Source: Desulfobacter sp. (GTDB taxonomy: Bacteria; Desulfobacterota; Desulfobacteria; Desulfobacterales; Desulfobacteraceae). From it: a stretch of DNA of 64,000 nt. Of this stretch, positions 26,583 to 35,358 are shown one piece after another. Location: the NCBI GenBank assembly GCA_028768525.1, contig CP054837.1:558001-622000 (forward strand), read 5' to 3'. The stretch's first letter is position 1, and the number at the start of each line of letters is the position of its first letter. Both the position numbers and the translations under genes were made by a program. The notes under the pieces were generated by a model. That model searched no databases and was not told the origin of the DNA. It saw only the letters and a program-made list of their open reading frames with translations.

Positions 26583-26614
26583 CTGGACACGAACCTTGTT
26601 TGCGGAGAAATAAA

Positions 26615-27370
26615 ATGAGCAGAAGACCCTTAATTGCGGGCAACTGGAAAATGTACAAGACCGGTCCCGAGGCGGTTAAGACAGCCCAAGAACTGGCCGG
26701 CCTGTGCCGGGATGTGAGCGATGTGGACATCATGATCGCCCCCACCGCCCTGTCCCTGCCCCTGGTGGCAAAGGCCGTTGAAAACACCCCGGTCAAAATC
26801 GGGGCCCAGAACCTCTACTTCGAGCGTGAAGGCGCCTATACCGGAGAAGTGTCCGCAGAGATGATCCGGGCCGCAGGTGCCGAATACGTCCTGATCGGGC
26901 ATTCAGAACGGCGCCAGTATTTCGGAGAGACGGACGAATCCGTGGCAAAGAAGACAAAGGCCGCTATTGCCGCAGGCCTCACCCCTGTGGTCTGCATCGG
27001 CGAGACAGAAAAAGAACGGGATGAAGAAAAAACTTTTTTTGTGCTTGACAAACAGGTCTCAGTTGGGTTAAAAAGCCCAGGTCTTGATGATTTCGGGACA
27101 CTGATTCTTGCCTACGAGCCCGTATGGGCCATCGGCACAGGCAAGACCGCCAGCGCGGAACAAGTTGATGAAGTTCATCAATTCCTGCGAAAACTGCTGA
27201 AGGAAAAATTTTCAGAAGAACTGGCGGACAAAACAAGGATCCTTTACGGCGGATCGGTAAAACCGGACAATGCAAAGGACCTGATGAGTATAGAAGATGT
27301 GGACGGCGCCCTGGTTGGCGGGGCAAGTCTGGATGCAGACAAATTTATAAACATAATAAGGTATCAGTAA
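26615..27370 (+). CDS. tpiA: Triosephosphate isomerase
   Basis: Interconverts dihydroxyacetone phosphate and glyceraldehyde 3-phosphate. The signature blocks IAGNWKMYKT (catalytic Lys), LIGHSERR (catalytic His), AYEPVWAIGTGKTAS (catalytic Glu) and LYGGSVKPDNA are intact. I use the ATG at 26615, preceded by GGAG; a TTG at 26600 would add five residues. It follows gapA by 32 nt. Confidence 0.97.
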   Translation: MSRRPLIAGNWKMYKTGPEAVKTAQELAGLCRDVSDVDIMIAPTALSLPLVAKAVENTPVKIGAQNLYFEREGAYTGEVSAEMIRAAGAEYVLIGHSERRQYFGETDESVAKKTKAAIAAGLTPVVCIGETEKERDEEKTFFVLDKQVSVGLKSPGLDDFGTLILAYEPVWAIGTGKTASAEQVDEVHQFLRKLLKEKFSEELADKTRILYGGSVKPDNAKDLMSIEDVDGALVGGASLDADKFINIIRYQ

Positions 27371-27377
27371 ACATATT

Positions 27378-27665
27378 ATGAGCACCATTGTAATAGCACT
27401 GCATGTTACGGTTTGTATCCTCCTCATACTCATCGTTCTGCTCCAGACAGGAAAGGGAGCGGAAATGGGGGCTTCAATCGGCGGAGCTGGAAGTCAGGCC
27501 TTGTTCGGCGCAGCAGGACCGGCAACAATCCTGACCAAAATCACCACCGTCGTTGCCATCGTCTTCATGATCACGTCACTGAGTCTGGCTTACATGTCCG
27601 GCAATCAGTCCCAGACAAGTGTTATGAAGGACACTAAAGCACCCATAGAAAAAACTGCTGAATAA
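27378..27665 (+). CDS. secG: Preprotein translocase subunit SecG
   Basis: A 95-residue protein with two transmembrane helices around the conserved cytosolic loop LLQTGKGAEMGASIGG and FGAAGPATILTKIT. It stimulates SecYEG-dependent export. The tpiA-secG-tRNA-Leu order is common in bacteria. The tRNA begins 25 nt after the stop, so the two may share a transcript. Confidence 0.94.
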   Translation: MSTIVIALHVTVCILLILIVLLQTGKGAEMGASIGGAGSQALFGAAGPATILTKITTVVAIVFMITSLSLAYMSGNQSQTSVMKDTKAPIEKTAE

Positions 27666-27689
27666 AAAGCAGGATTAAAGATCAAGCTT

Positions 27690-27774
27690 GCCGAAGTGGT
27701 GGAATAGGTAGACACGCACGCTTGAGGGGCGTGTGGGGCGACCCGTGGGAGTTCAAATCTCCCCTTCGGCACCA
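27690..27774 (+). tRNA. tRNA-Leu (anticodon GAG)
   Basis: An 85-nt class II tRNA folds cleanly. The 7-bp acceptor stem is GCCGAAG/CTTCGGC, the D-loop contains GG, and the anticodon stem CACGC/GCGTG closes the loop TTGAGGG with anticodon GAG. A long variable arm, a T-loop TTCAAAT and an encoded CCA end are present. It reads CUC/CUU leucine codons. Confidence 0.96.
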
Positions 27775-27781
27775 CATATAT

Positions 27782-27814
27782 AAAACCGCAGCCGGAAACG
27801 GCTGCGGTTTTTTT
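27782..27814 (+). terminator. Rho-independent terminator after secG and tRNA-Leu
   Basis: An 11-bp GC-rich stem (AACCGCAGCCG / CGGCTGCGGTT) with a GAAA tetraloop and a run of eight T residues ends the gapA-tpiA-secG-tRNA transcript. Confidence 0.92.
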
Positions 27815-27839
27815 ATTATCAGCACTTTTCAGAGGCTTT

Positions 27840-28031
27840 ATGGCGGCACACACAAGAATCAACTGCTATAAATGCAAATTCTTTTACGTTACCTGGGAAC
27901 CCGCCCATCCCAACGGCTGCCGTGCCATGGGATTTAAAAGCAAACAGCTTCCCAGCGTCGTTGTCCGCCGCTCTTCGGGAAAACCCTGCCAGTTATTTGA
28001 GCCCAAAAAACAAATTCGTCCCACACCATAA
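27840..28031 (+). CDS. Small conserved cysteine-rich protein of unknown function
   Basis: A 63-residue protein with CYKCKFFYVTWEP, then PNGCRAMGFKSKQLPS and GKPCQLF. The four cysteines (CxxC, then two spaced single Cys) suggest a small zinc ribbon or iron-sulfur knuckle. Similar short proteins occur in many deltaproteobacteria and are sometimes mislabelled uracil-DNA glycosylase, of which it has no catalytic motifs. It starts 25 nt after the terminator. Confidence 0.7.
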   Translation: MAAHTRINCYKCKFFYVTWEPAHPNGCRAMGFKSKQLPSVVVRRSSGKPCQLFEPKKQIRPTP

Positions 28032-28074
28032 GAATCCACTCCGAAAATCTGACCAAATGGTAATTTTTGTAACC

Positions 28075-28102
28075 TTGATTTATGGCTAAGGCGGCTTATA
28101 AT
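28075..28102 (+). promoter_or_regulatory. Promoter placing the start codon at about +1 (leaderless candidate)
   Basis: TTGATT (28075-28080) and a perfect TATAAT (28097-28102) with 16 nt spacing. Only eight bases separate the -10 box from the ATG at 28111, so transcription should start at or next to the start codon. No Shine-Dalgarno sequence is present. Confidence 0.6.
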
Positions 28103-28110
28103 ACCCTATT

Positions 28111-29856
28111 ATGACTTTTGACCAGAGCATGACAGGGCAGGACCCTCGCAAAATTGAAAAAGAACTGGGAGAATTCCTAAACAAAAAATTCGGCGGTAAC
28201 GTCAAATTCATCTCCCCTTCGATTCAACCGCAGCAGGAAGCCATCACCGGCGCCCCCCCATCCAGGGGCAAAAAAGAGCTGATTGATTTCAATATCAAAC
28301 CGGCTGAACTCATAGATTATCTAAACCAGTATGTGGTCCGGCAGGACAAGGCAAAGTCGGTACTTGCCACAAAAATCTGTACCCATTTCAACCGGATCCG
28401 CCACCAGGAAGCCACCGGTGAAGGGGCATCAAAAATCACCGGCAATATCAAATCCAATATCCTCATGCTGGGTCCCACCGGAATTGGTAAAACCTACCTG
28501 ATCAAACTGATTGCCAAAAAAATAGGGGTTCCTTTTGTTAAGGCCGATGCCACCAAATTCTCTGAAACCGGTTATGTGGGCGGAGATGTGGAAGATCTGA
28601 TCAGGGATCTGGTTAAAGAGGCCAATGAAGATATTGAACTTGCCGAATGCGGCATTGTCTATATTGATGAAATCGACAAGATTGCCGCCAGCCCCAATGT
28701 CATCGGCGCCCAGGTATCCAGAACCGGAGTCCAGCGCGCCCTGCTCAAGCCCATGGAAGAAACCGATGTCGATCTCAAGGTTCCCCATGACCCCGTATCC
28801 ATGATGCAGGAACTGGAGTCCTACCAGCGCACGGGAAAACGCAGCGCCAAACGGGTGAACACCGCCAATATCCTATTCATTCTTTCCGGCGCATTCTCAG
28901 GGCTGACAGACGTGGTGAAAAAGCGGTTGAGCAAACAGTCCATCGGATTCGGAGCGGACCTGCCCCAGGCAAAAAAAGAAGCAGACCTTCTCAAGGCCAC
29001 CCGGTCAGAAGACCTGGTGGATTACGGCTTTGAATCTGAATTCATCGGCCGGGTGCCGGTGCGGTGCATACTTGATGAACTGGGAGAAGACGATCTTTAT
29101 GCCATTCTCAAAATGCCCAACAACCCGGTGATCCTGAGCAAGCGGCTGGATTTCAAATCCTACGGCATTGACATTGTGTTTTCAGATGAGGCACTGAAGC
29201 TCCTGGCCCAGCGGGCCTATCTGGAAAACACCGGGGCCCGGGGTCTGGTTTCTGTTGTTGAGGGCTGCCTTCTGCCCTTTGAGGAAAAACTGCCCTCTTC
29301 CGGCGTCAGGCAATTCACTGTCACCCCGGCAGTGATGTCCAGCCCTGACACTATCCTTTCCGCCCTTCTTGAGGGCCGGAAAAAGGAACAATTCCAAAGG
29401 GAATATAATGCGGCCCAGGCCCATCATATGGATTATATCACCCAATATGTAACAGACAACTGGAAGGCATTTTCCATCCGTCACGGCCTGACCCTCACCC
29501 AGATCCGCAGCCGGATGGTGGCCCAGTATTACACGGCCCATGTCATGGAAATTGAAGATGCGGTAAAACAGATTAAAAAATTCCATGACAACATCAAAGA
29601 AATAGAGATGGAAATAACGAAAAGTTATGACCTGAACATTGTGTTTGAGGAAGATGCCGCAGACTTTCTCATCCAGCAGTTCATAGACCACAATGCAACC
29701 ACCGATGAGATTTTGTCTAAAATCTATTCGGATTTTTACGACGGCTTCAACCTTGTCCGGGAAAAGACAGGAAACAATCGATTCTTTTTATCAAAAAGCG
29801 GACTGATTGACCACGAAGCCTACCTTAACGACCTTATCAGGAAAGAACTAAAATGA
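28111..29856 (+). CDS. ClpX-like AAA+ ATPase without zinc finger and with a C-terminal extension
   Basis: The central AAA+ domain (about residues 70-400) is ClpX/HslU-like. It has LIDYLNQYVVRQDKAKSVLA, Walker A GPTGIGKTYL, TGYVGGDVEDLIRDL, Walker B IVYIDEIDKIA, a sensor-1 region (ILFILSGAF) and the sensor-2 motif ENTGARGL. The ClpX N-terminal four-cysteine zinc domain is missing, and about 150 helical residues are added after the core. No clpP lies nearby. It could be an unfoldase with its own substrate set; the exact role is unknown. It overlaps ahbC by 4 nt, which ties it to the haem operon. The start appears leaderless; a second ATG at 28129 is possible. Confidence 0.82.
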   Translation: MTFDQSMTGQDPRKIEKELGEFLNKKFGGNVKFISPSIQPQQEAITGAPPSRGKKELIDFNIKPAELIDYLNQYVVRQDKAKSVLATKICTHFNRIRHQEATGEGASKITGNIKSNILMLGPTGIGKTYLIKLIAKKIGVPFVKADATKFSETGYVGGDVEDLIRDLVKEANEDIELAECGIVYIDEIDKIAASPNVIGAQVSRTGVQRALLKPMEETDVDLKVPHDPVSMMQELESYQRTGKRSAKRVNTANILFILSGAFSGLTDVVKKRLSKQSIGFGADLPQAKKEADLLKATRSEDLVDYGFESEFIGRVPVRCILDELGEDDLYAILKMPNNPVILSKRLDFKSYGIDIVFSDEALKLLAQRAYLENTGARGLVSVVEGCLLPFEEKLPSSGVRQFTVTPAVMSSPDTILSALLEGRKKEQFQREYNAAQAHHMDYITQYVTDNWKAFSIRHGLTLTQIRSRMVAQYYTAHVMEIEDAVKQIKKFHDNIKEIEMEITKSYDLNIVFEEDAADFLIQQFIDHNATTDEILSKIYSDFYDGFNLVREKTGNNRFFLSKSGLIDHEAYLNDLIRKELK

Positions 29857-31046
29857 TTGGAATTTCAAAGCTTTACTGCGCCACTGTGGAACCATCGGAC
29901 ACCCTGAGATACTCCAGGGATTCCGGAAAACTGCCCTCCCATCTGCTCCAGTTTTCCAAGGACAAAAAACCCGTGGTGGTCTGGAACATGACCCGGCGGT
30001 GCAACCTCAAATGCGTCCACTGCTATGCCAAGTCCGAAGACATTGACTATGACAATGAGTTGACCCACGAGCAGAGCCTGGCCATGATCGACGACCTGGC
30101 TGCATTCGGCGTTCCCGTACTGCTTTTTTCAGGGGGAGAACCCCTGGTCCATCCCCGCCTGGTAGAATATGCCCAGTATGCCGTCTCCAAAGGCATGCGG
30201 GCCGTTATTTCCACCAACGGCACCCTGATTACCAAGGAAAAGGCAAGACAGCTCAAGGAAATCGGGCTCTCCTATGTGGGCATCAGCCTGGACGGCATGG
30301 AAGAAACCCATGACATGTTCCGGGGGGTACCCGGGTCGTTTAAAAGGGCCATGCAGGCGGTGGATAACTGCCAGGAAGCCGGCATCAAGGTGGGTCTGCG
30401 CTTCACCATCAATAAAAGGAATGTTCAGGACATCCCCGGCATCTTCGACCTGCTGGAGGAAAAAAATATCCCCCGGGCCTGTTTTTACCACCTGGTATAC
30501 TCCGGCCGGGGCTCTGAAATTGCAAAAGAAGACCTCTCCCACGAGGAAACCCGGCAGGTCCTGGACCTGATTATGGACAGAACAAAGGATCTACACGACC
30601 GGAACAAGGCCAAGGAAATCCTCACCGTGGACAACCACGCCGACGGCCCCTACGTCTACCAGCGCCTGCTTGAAGAAGACCCGGAACGGGCCGCCGAAGT
30701 CCTGGAACTTCTGGAAATGAACGAGGGAAACAATTCCGGCCGGGGCATCGGCTGCATCTCCTGGGACGGCGAGGTTCATCCGGACCAGTTCTGGCGTGAG
30801 AAATCCCTTGGCAACATCAAGGATCGGCCTTTTTCAGAAATCTGGATCGACCCTGAAAACGAATTTCTCATGAAGATGAAGGAAAAGAAAAAACATGTCA
30901 AAGGCCGGTGTGCCGAGTGCCGCTGGCTGGACATCTGTGCCGGCAACTTCAGGGCCCGGGCCGAATCCGTGGCCAACGATCCCTGGGATTCCGATCCGGC
31001 CTGCTACCTTACCGACGAAGAAATCAAAAAACCCGAAGCCCAATAA
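29853..31046 (+). CDS. ahbC: Radical SAM 12,18-didecarboxysiroheme deacetylase (AhbC)
   Basis: Part of the siroheme-dependent haem pathway of sulfate reducers and methanogens: removes two acetate side chains to give Fe-coproporphyrin III. The radical SAM cysteines are C50, C54 and C57 in RRCNLKCVHCYA, with the SAM-binding FSGGEPL next. A C-terminal Cys cluster (GRCAECRWLDICAGN) would hold an auxiliary 4Fe-4S centre. The opening MIGISKLYCATVEPSD and SHLLQFSKDKKPVVVWN are typical of AhbC/NirJ1-like proteins. Adjacent hemB and ahbD support the assignment. Confidence 0.88.
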   Translation: MIGISKLYCATVEPSDTLRYSRDSGKLPSHLLQFSKDKKPVVVWNMTRRCNLKCVHCYAKSEDIDYDNELTHEQSLAMIDDLAAFGVPVLLFSGGEPLVHPRLVEYAQYAVSKGMRAVISTNGTLITKEKARQLKEIGLSYVGISLDGMEETHDMFRGVPGSFKRAMQAVDNCQEAGIKVGLRFTINKRNVQDIPGIFDLLEEKNIPRACFYHLVYSGRGSEIAKEDLSHEETRQVLDLIMDRTKDLHDRNKAKEILTVDNHADGPYVYQRLLEEDPERAAEVLELLEMNEGNNSGRGIGCISWDGEVHPDQFWREKSLGNIKDRPFSEIWIDPENEFLMKMKEKKKHVKGRCAECRWLDICAGNFRARAESVANDPWDSDPACYLTDEEIKKPEAQ

Positions 31047-31058
31047 GGAGGGTCATTT

Positions 31059-32033
31059 ATGCTCTTCCCCGAATACAGAGGCCGGCGCATGCGGGCCAGT
31101 GACAACTTCAGGCGGATGATCCGGGAAACCAAGCTCTCCCGGGATGATCTCATCCTCCCCCTCTTTGCCGTTGAAGGCAAATCGGTAAAAAAGCCCATTA
31201 GCTCCATGCCCGGCCATTTCCAGCTTTCCTGCGACCATATTGTGGCCCAGGCAAAGGAGGCCCGGGACCTGGGCATCCCCGGCATCATTCTTTTCGGCAT
31301 TCCAGACAAAAAAGATGAACTGGGCACCCAGGCCTATGCCAAAGACGGCATCGTCCAAAAAGCCGTAGCCGAGGTGAAGTCCGCTGTGCCGGAAATTTCA
31401 GTGGTCACCGATGTCTGCCTCTGCGAGTATACGGACCACGGCCACTGCGGAATGATTGACAAAGGGATCGTGGACAATGATGCCACCCTGGACCTGCTGG
31501 CCAGAACGGCGCTGTCCCATGTGCAGGCCGGTGCCGACATGGTGGCGCCCTCGGATATGATGGACGGCCGCGTGGGAGAAATCAGAGGGCTCCTGGACGA
31601 CGAAGGCTTTTCCCACATCCCGGTGATGTCCTATGCGGTAAAATATGCCTCTGCCTTTTACGGACCCTTCCGTGAGGCTGCAGAATCCACCCCCCAGTTC
31701 GGGGACAGAAAGACCTACCAGATGGACCCGGCCAATGCCCAGGAAGCCATCCGGGAAGCCACCATGGATGTGGAAGAAGGTGCAGACATCATCATGGTCA
31801 AGCCTGCCCTGCCCTACCTGGATATCATCTGCCGGCTCAAGGACGAACTCGATCTGCCCATTGCCGCCTATAATGTCTCCGGCGAGTATTCCATTATGAA
31901 GGCCGGGGAAATGATGGGCTGGGTGGATGCCAAGGCCATGATCATGGAGACCCTGCTCTCCATCAAACGGGCCGGGGCAGACATCATTATCACCTACTCG
32001 GCCATTGAGGCGGCAAGGGAGTTGAACAGCTGA
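31059..32033 (+). CDS. hemB: Porphobilinogen synthase (delta-aminolevulinate dehydratase)
   Basis: Condenses two 5-aminolevulinates. Active-site lysines are in MSYAVKYASAFYGPFR and IIMVKPALPYLD. The segment VCLCEYTDHGHCG carries the cysteines of a zinc-dependent enzyme. Length of 324 aa is standard. Its stop codon overlaps the ahbD start (TGATG). It feeds the uroporphyrinogen/siroheme precursor used by AhbA-D. Confidence 0.96.
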   Translation: MLFPEYRGRRMRASDNFRRMIRETKLSRDDLILPLFAVEGKSVKKPISSMPGHFQLSCDHIVAQAKEARDLGIPGIILFGIPDKKDELGTQAYAKDGIVQKAVAEVKSAVPEISVVTDVCLCEYTDHGHCGMIDKGIVDNDATLDLLARTALSHVQAGADMVAPSDMMDGRVGEIRGLLDDEGFSHIPVMSYAVKYASAFYGPFREAAESTPQFGDRKTYQMDPANAQEAIREATMDVEEGADIIMVKPALPYLDIICRLKDELDLPIAAYNVSGEYSIMKAGEMMGWVDAKAMIMETLLSIKRAGADIIITYSAIEAARELNS

Positions 32034-33184
32034 TGATCCATCCACATGCGAAATCACCCCACTCTGGCAGCCACCCTGGCAGCCATCCTGGCGGGCATCC
32101 GGGGGGCCACCCCGGCGGAAAACCCGGCGAGAAAAATACCCTGAGGCTGGTAGCCTGGGAAACCACACGGCGGTGCAACCTGAATTGCAAACACTGCCGG
32201 GCCCTGGCCGAAGACCATCCCTATGACAATGAACTGGATACCCAGGCGTCTTTCAGGCTCCTGGACCAGATCCGTGAGGTCGGGCAGCCCATCATCATCC
32301 TCACCGGCGGGGAACCCCTGCTCCGGGAGGACATATATGACATAGCCGCCTACGGGGACAAAATCGGCCTGCGCATGGTCATGGCCCCCAACGGCACCCT
32401 GCTCACGGCTGAAAACACTAAAAAACTCAAGGCTTCCGGTATCAAGCGGATCTCCGTGAGCCTGGACGGGGCCAGCGCCGCCAGCCACGACGATTTCAGG
32501 GGGCTCACCAATGCCTTTGACCGGACCCTTGAAGGTATTGAGCATGCCAAGGCCGCCGGCCTGGAATTCCAGATCAACACCACCATCACCAAAACCAATT
32601 TGGATGAAATCCCCAAAATCCTGGCCCTGGCTGAAGAACTTGGGGCTGTGGCCCATCACATCTTCCTGCTGGTGCCAACGGGACGGGGAAAATACATCCT
32701 GGATTCCGCCATTGACGCCGAGCAGTATGAAGAAACCCTGAACTGGTTCTACGACCAGCAGGACAAAACCAGCCTCCAGCTAAAGGCCACCTGCGCCCCC
32801 CATTACTATCGGATCCTGCGTCAGCGGGCCAAAGCCGAGGGCAAAAAGGTTTCCTTTGAAACCCACGGCCTGGATGCCGTCACCAGAGGCTGCCTTGCCG
32901 GCACCGGCTTTTGTTTTATCTCCCATGTGGGGCGGGTCCAGACCTGCGGGTTCCTGGACGTCACCTGTGGAGATATCACCCGGCAAAGCTTCAAGGATGT
33001 CTGGGAAAACTCAGACGTCTTCAACAAACTCAGGGAGTTTAAAAACCTGGACGGCAAATGCGGTCTCTGCGAATACAAAAACGTCTGCGGGGGCTGCCGG
33101 GCACGGGCCTACGAGGCCACCGGCGACTATCTGGCAGAAGAGCCCCTGTGCTCTTACCAGCCGCGGAAAAGCACCGCCAAATAA
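32033..33184 (+). CDS. ahbD: Radical SAM haem b synthase (AhbD) with His/Gly/Pro-rich N-terminal tail
   Basis: Decarboxylates two propionates of Fe-coproporphyrin III to form haem b. Radical SAM cysteines are C48, C52 and C55 in RRCNLNCKHCRA, after the family-typical LVAWETT; ILTGGEPLL and the C-terminal CGLCEYKNVCGGCRARAY auxiliary-cluster motif follow. Unusually, residues 1-30 form a low-complexity tail with repeated HPGG/HPGS units. This could bind metal or haem, or be a repeat-generated extension. ATG overlaps the hemB stop. The operon ends at the hairpin at 33203. Confidence 0.88.
   Translation: MIHPHAKSPHSGSHPGSHPGGHPGGHPGGKPGEKNTLRLVAWETTRRCNLNCKHCRALAEDHPYDNELDTQASFRLLDQIREVGQPIIILTGGEPLLREDIYDIAAYGDKIGLRMVMAPNGTLLTAENTKKLKASGIKRISVSLDGASAASHDDFRGLTNAFDRTLEGIEHAKAAGLEFQINTTITKTNLDEIPKILALAEELGAVAHHIFLLVPTGRGKYILDSAIDAEQYEETLNWFYDQQDKTSLQLKATCAPHYYRILRQRAKAEGKKVSFETHGLDAVTRGCLAGTGFCFISHVGRVQTCGFLDVTCGDITRQSFKDVWENSDVFNKLREFKNLDGKCGLCEYKNVCGGCRARAYEATGDYLAEEPLCSYQPRKSTAK
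32041..32125 (+). repeat. Short imperfect repeats encoding the HPGG tail of AhbD
   Basis: Units of 12 nt related to GGCAGCCATCCT and GGCGGGCATCCG recur in frame, encoding SGSHPGSHPGGHPGGHPGG. The repeat number is likely variable between strains through slippage. Confidence 0.7.
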
Positions 33185-33202
33185 AACAAAGCCTGTAATA
33201 TG

Positions 33203-33243
33203 AAAAGGCCCGGCTCAGCATTTTGCTGAGCCGGGCCTTTTTA
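33203..33243. terminator. Bidirectional terminator between ahbD and the PPi-PFK gene
   Basis: A long perfect stem (AAAGGCCCGGCTCAGCA with its complement) and a 3-nt loop, flanked by A-run and T-run, lies between the convergent genes. It can end transcription from both sides. Confidence 0.93.
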
Positions 33244-33261
33244 TTTGGTGGTGATAATATA

Positions 33262-35340
33262 TTACAAGGCGTTGAGTTTAAGCATCAGGGGCCTATCCTC
33301 TTCAGTGTCTCCTGAAAACTGAACCGGCCCCGGATTCCTGAAATGATCCGGGCCAGCATCCGCCGCCACCCAGTTTTCCCTGAATTTCTGGAATACCTTA
33401 AAAGCGTTTGAGTTGAGATCGACGATGCTCTTTTCAATGACCAGTTCCAGTTTTCCCTTGCGCTCTTCCAGGTGCATGAGCCGGGCAATGGGAATGCCCA
33501 TGGGGATCCAGTTTTCAAAATCCTGCTCCAGATTCAATACGGCGGCCATCTGGCCTGTGGCGTTGCCGGCAATGAGATGAAAAGCCGTCAGCCCCAGATT
33601 ATAGGTGTAATTGCAATCGAAATTAGTGGGATCGGACCCCCGTCCGTCATATCCGTAAAAATGGGTCTGGATCTTGAAATCCGGTTCGGATTTCCTGAAG
33701 ATATCCACCAGAGCCTGGGGCAGTTCTTCTTCAGGATCCAGCATTCCGGCATTGACCAGGGCGGTTTTCATGGTCTTCAGGGAAATAATCTCGGATTTGA
33801 CCAGGACATATTCATCCTGGGGATTTTTAAACAGGGCCGGGGCAAACATCTCCGCATCCATTCGGGCGGCTGTCATAAAGGTCGCGTAATCTGACCGTTT
33901 AATACCCACCTTATACACCCCCTGCTCCTTCAACACGTCCAGGTACTCTTTAACCATGTCCATGACGATCTTCTCCGTCTTGACCTGGGAAAACTGGAAA
34001 TTACCGTGGAAGTCCCTCTCCACCAGTAAGCCTTCCTTGAAAAATGCAGGCAATTGGTTAAAGAGCTCATCATCCCTCAGGTTCCAGATGGGGTATTCCC
34101 CCTTGTCGATCATGCCCTGGGAGATGCGGCGCAGGTAATCCAGTTTCGTATTGAGGTTGGGAAAGGCCCGGTGAAAATCGATATCGTGGATATTATTGTA
34201 TTCCGCAATGATCTTGTTGAGCTTGATGATAAACACCTGGATTTCGTTGATAAATTCCAGGATGCCTTCGGGAATGATCATTACCCCGTAATTCTTTCCA
34301 AAAGCCGCCCGGCGGACAATGATGTCGCAGATCACCCGGGAAAGATGGCGCAGGGTGATGCCGTAGGCATTGTAGTCTATTTCCCCTTTTTCCGCTGCCC
34401 GGTCCAGCCTGTCCTGGTCGATATAGTCGGCCAGTTCCTCCCCGATGAGGGCCAGGTTGACATGGGTCTGAAGCGCACTTTCCAGGGTCAGGTGGCTGGC
34501 CACCCTTCCCATGACCTTGCAGACATGCCAGTATTTAATGTCTGAACTGCCGTCGTTGGACAAATTGGATATATTTCTGGCAAATGCCCGGGCCGCAGAA
34601 TGAAACCCGAAGGAAATGGCACAGAGGGTCTGTCCGTCGTCGGTCTTGACCTGGATATCCCCGTCAATGGTTTTGGGGATGCCGATAACCTTTATCCCCG
34701 AAGACTTGAAATGCTGGGCCAGAAAAGCGGCATTGGTATTGGAATCGTCCCCGCCGATGATGACCAGGGCGTCCAGCCCAAGCCCCTTGCAGGTGGTCAG
34801 GGCTTTTTCCATTTTTTGCCCGGAATCAATCTTGGTCCGCCCGGTTTTGATCATGGTGAATCCACCCATGTTTCTGTACCGGTTCACCAGTTCACCCGTT
34901 ATTTCGATATACCGGGATTCAAGCAGCCCGTCGGGCCCCTGGAGGAATCCGAATACCCGGGAATCCTCATTATATCTCTTTATTTCATCGTAGAGCCCGG
35001 CAATGACGTTGTGGCCGCCCGGTGCCGGGCCGCCGGAAAACACCACCCCCACATTCCGTTTTTTATGGAAATCCGCCTCAAGCTGCGGGTCAACATCATC
35101 AGCGCCCATGACCTCCTGGACCTTGTTGTTGATGATACCCGGCAGCAGCCGCTCGGCTTCCGTATCTTTTATGAACCGGTACGCTTCCCTGGAGGCAAGG
35201 GTTGAATACCTGCGGTTGAACATATCTATTTTTCTGGGGGAAAATGATCTTCTGGCCAAGGTGTCCATGCTGTCGTCGGACATCACATGGGAGGCGGCTT
35301 GAATCAGCGCCTCTGTCAGCGTCTCTGTCTGAGATCCCAT
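33262..35340 (-). CDS. pfp: Pyrophosphate-dependent 6-phosphofructokinase (long form)
   Basis: Phosphofructokinase motifs are FSGGPAPGGHNVIAG, GGDDSNTNAAF, PKTIDGDIQ and MGRVASHL. The second Asp in GGDD, where ATP enzymes have Gly, marks pyrophosphate use, so the step is reversible and works in both glycolysis and gluconeogenesis. At 692 residues it is longer than most PPi-PFKs, with about 90 residues before the core and insertions in the C-terminal half. A good CAGGAG site precedes the ATG. Confidence 0.9.
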   Translation of the reverse strand: MGSQTETLTEALIQAASHVMSDDSMDTLARRSFSPRKIDMFNRRYSTLASREAYRFIKDTEAERLLPGIINNKVQEVMGADDVDPQLEADFHKKRNVGVVFSGGPAPGGHNVIAGLYDEIKRYNEDSRVFGFLQGPDGLLESRYIEITGELVNRYRNMGGFTMIKTGRTKIDSGQKMEKALTTCKGLGLDALVIIGGDDSNTNAAFLAQHFKSSGIKVIGIPKTIDGDIQVKTDDGQTLCAISFGFHSAARAFARNISNLSNDGSSDIKYWHVCKVMGRVASHLTLESALQTHVNLALIGEELADYIDQDRLDRAAEKGEIDYNAYGITLRHLSRVICDIIVRRAAFGKNYGVMIIPEGILEFINEIQVFIIKLNKIIAEYNNIHDIDFHRAFPNLNTKLDYLRRISQGMIDKGEYPIWNLRDDELFNQLPAFFKEGLLVERDFHGNFQFSQVKTEKIVMDMVKEYLDVLKEQGVYKVGIKRSDYATFMTAARMDAEMFAPALFKNPQDEYVLVKSEIISLKTMKTALVNAGMLDPEEELPQALVDIFRKSEPDFKIQTHFYGYDGRGSDPTNFDCNYTYNLGLTAFHLIAGNATGQMAAVLNLEQDFENWIPMGIPIARLMHLEERKGKLELVIEKSIVDLNSNAFKVFQKFRENWVAADAGPDHFRNPGPVQFSGDTEEDRPLMLKLNAL

Positions 35341-35358
35341 TCATACTCCTGTTGGGGG

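Noticed and set aside
27840..28031. Uracil-DNA glycosylase fragment
   Set aside because: The 63-residue protein is complete with four spaced cysteines and has no glycosylase motif.
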